A stretch of DNA of 64,000 nucleotides, taken from Coffea arabica (taxonomy: Eukaryota > Streptophyta > Magnoliopsida > Gentianales > Rubiaceae). The stretch spans positions 2,480,001 to 2,544,000 of the forward strand of contig NC_092329.1 in the NCBI RefSeq assembly GCF_036785885.1. Reading direction: 5' to 3'. A model generated the notes under the pieces. That model saw nothing but the letters and a program-made list of their open reading frames with translations. It ran no database searches and was not told the origin of the DNA. Shown in pieces: positions 63,598-64,000 of this stretch (its first letter is position 1; each line of letters starts with the position of its first letter). Position numbers and translations under genes: made by a program.

Positions 63598-64000
63598 GTG
63601 AACGTCAAATGGATGGACTTTGTTTTCTTCATTAAAATATTTTCAAAATGGATAATTCTTTCTGCTGTTTCTTTTGCCTTGAAACTGGAGTATTTGTTCT
63701 CAGAATCCCTTGCTGTGCAGAAACTTATTTTCACGGTAAAGGCAAGTGTTAGATATGTGACTTGATTTTTATGCCTATATCTTTGAAAACGGATACTGAT
63801 CTTTACCAGAGTTGGGAACTATCGTTCTTCTGCTGTGAATCGCACTTTCTGAAGTTCATAAATAATACAAGCTATCCTAAGAAGCAGACTGCTCTATATG
63901 TATAGCTGAGCACCATTTGCAAGTTAGAAATAGATATCTCTGTTGAAGTCAAATTGTGTGCCACTCATATGGTGACTAAGGAATGTCATTTCTTTCATTC
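63598..64000 (+). other. synaptotagmin intron 6 (partial)
   Basis: The next expected exon (starting around PHVDFGLK) is not found up to the window end, so this is intron sequence. Confidence 0.7.

Overview
The window is nuclear DNA of a flowering plant. Its genes have many exons with GT-AG introns, all recognised proteins belong to plant families, and the intergenic DNA is AT-rich and full of short non-autonomous transposons (Stowaway and TGTTTGGATnG-ended MITEs, tRNA-derived SINEs, Helitrons). There is no CRISPR array, operon or other bacterial feature. The proteins look eudicot and the MITE types hint at an asterid, but the species is an inference I cannot confirm. Coding exons were joined by hand using splice sites, reading phase and family similarity. 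All eight complete models close in frame with canonical GT-AG introns.

Layout: 1-83 possible fragment of an exon (minus); 390-425 Helitron-like 3' end; 1079-8530 FREE1 (minus, 10 exons); 8.6-14.9 kb transposon-rich gene desert (inverted-repeat element, two SINEs, a Stowaway MITE, Helitrons); 14972-15945 BOI-type RING E3 ligase (minus); 17864-20323 mPGES-2-like glutaredoxin/GST protein (minus, 6 exons); 23156-26101 plant-specific Lys/Glu-rich protein starting MSRCFP (plus, 3 exons); 27057-36457 VPS35 retromer subunit (plus, 22 exons); 38376-43881 ABCB13/14-type transporter (minus, 10 exons), convergent with VPS35; 46668-48682 RNA polymerase I subunit RPA12 (plus, 5 exons); 50764-51504 PNRC-motif proline-rich protein (minus, 1 exon) with a possible two-uORF leader; 52-60.9 kb gene-poor DNA with several MITEs and a SINE; 60941 to the right edge, 5' part of an SYT1/SYT2-type synaptotagmin (plus), cut by the window end.

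The genes are independent transcription units. FREE1 (ESCRT), VPS35 (retromer) and the synaptotagmin (ER-plasma membrane contacts and trafficking) all act in endomembranes, but this looks like coincidence rather than a cluster. I see no previously undescribed biological system. The most informative non-genic signals are the transposon structures: a MITE inserted exactly in one target-site duplication of a SINE, two copies of one 158-bp MITE, a 231-bp Helitron with A/T flanks inside a synaptotagmin intron, and a 57-bp tandem duplication starting at a VPS35 splice donor.
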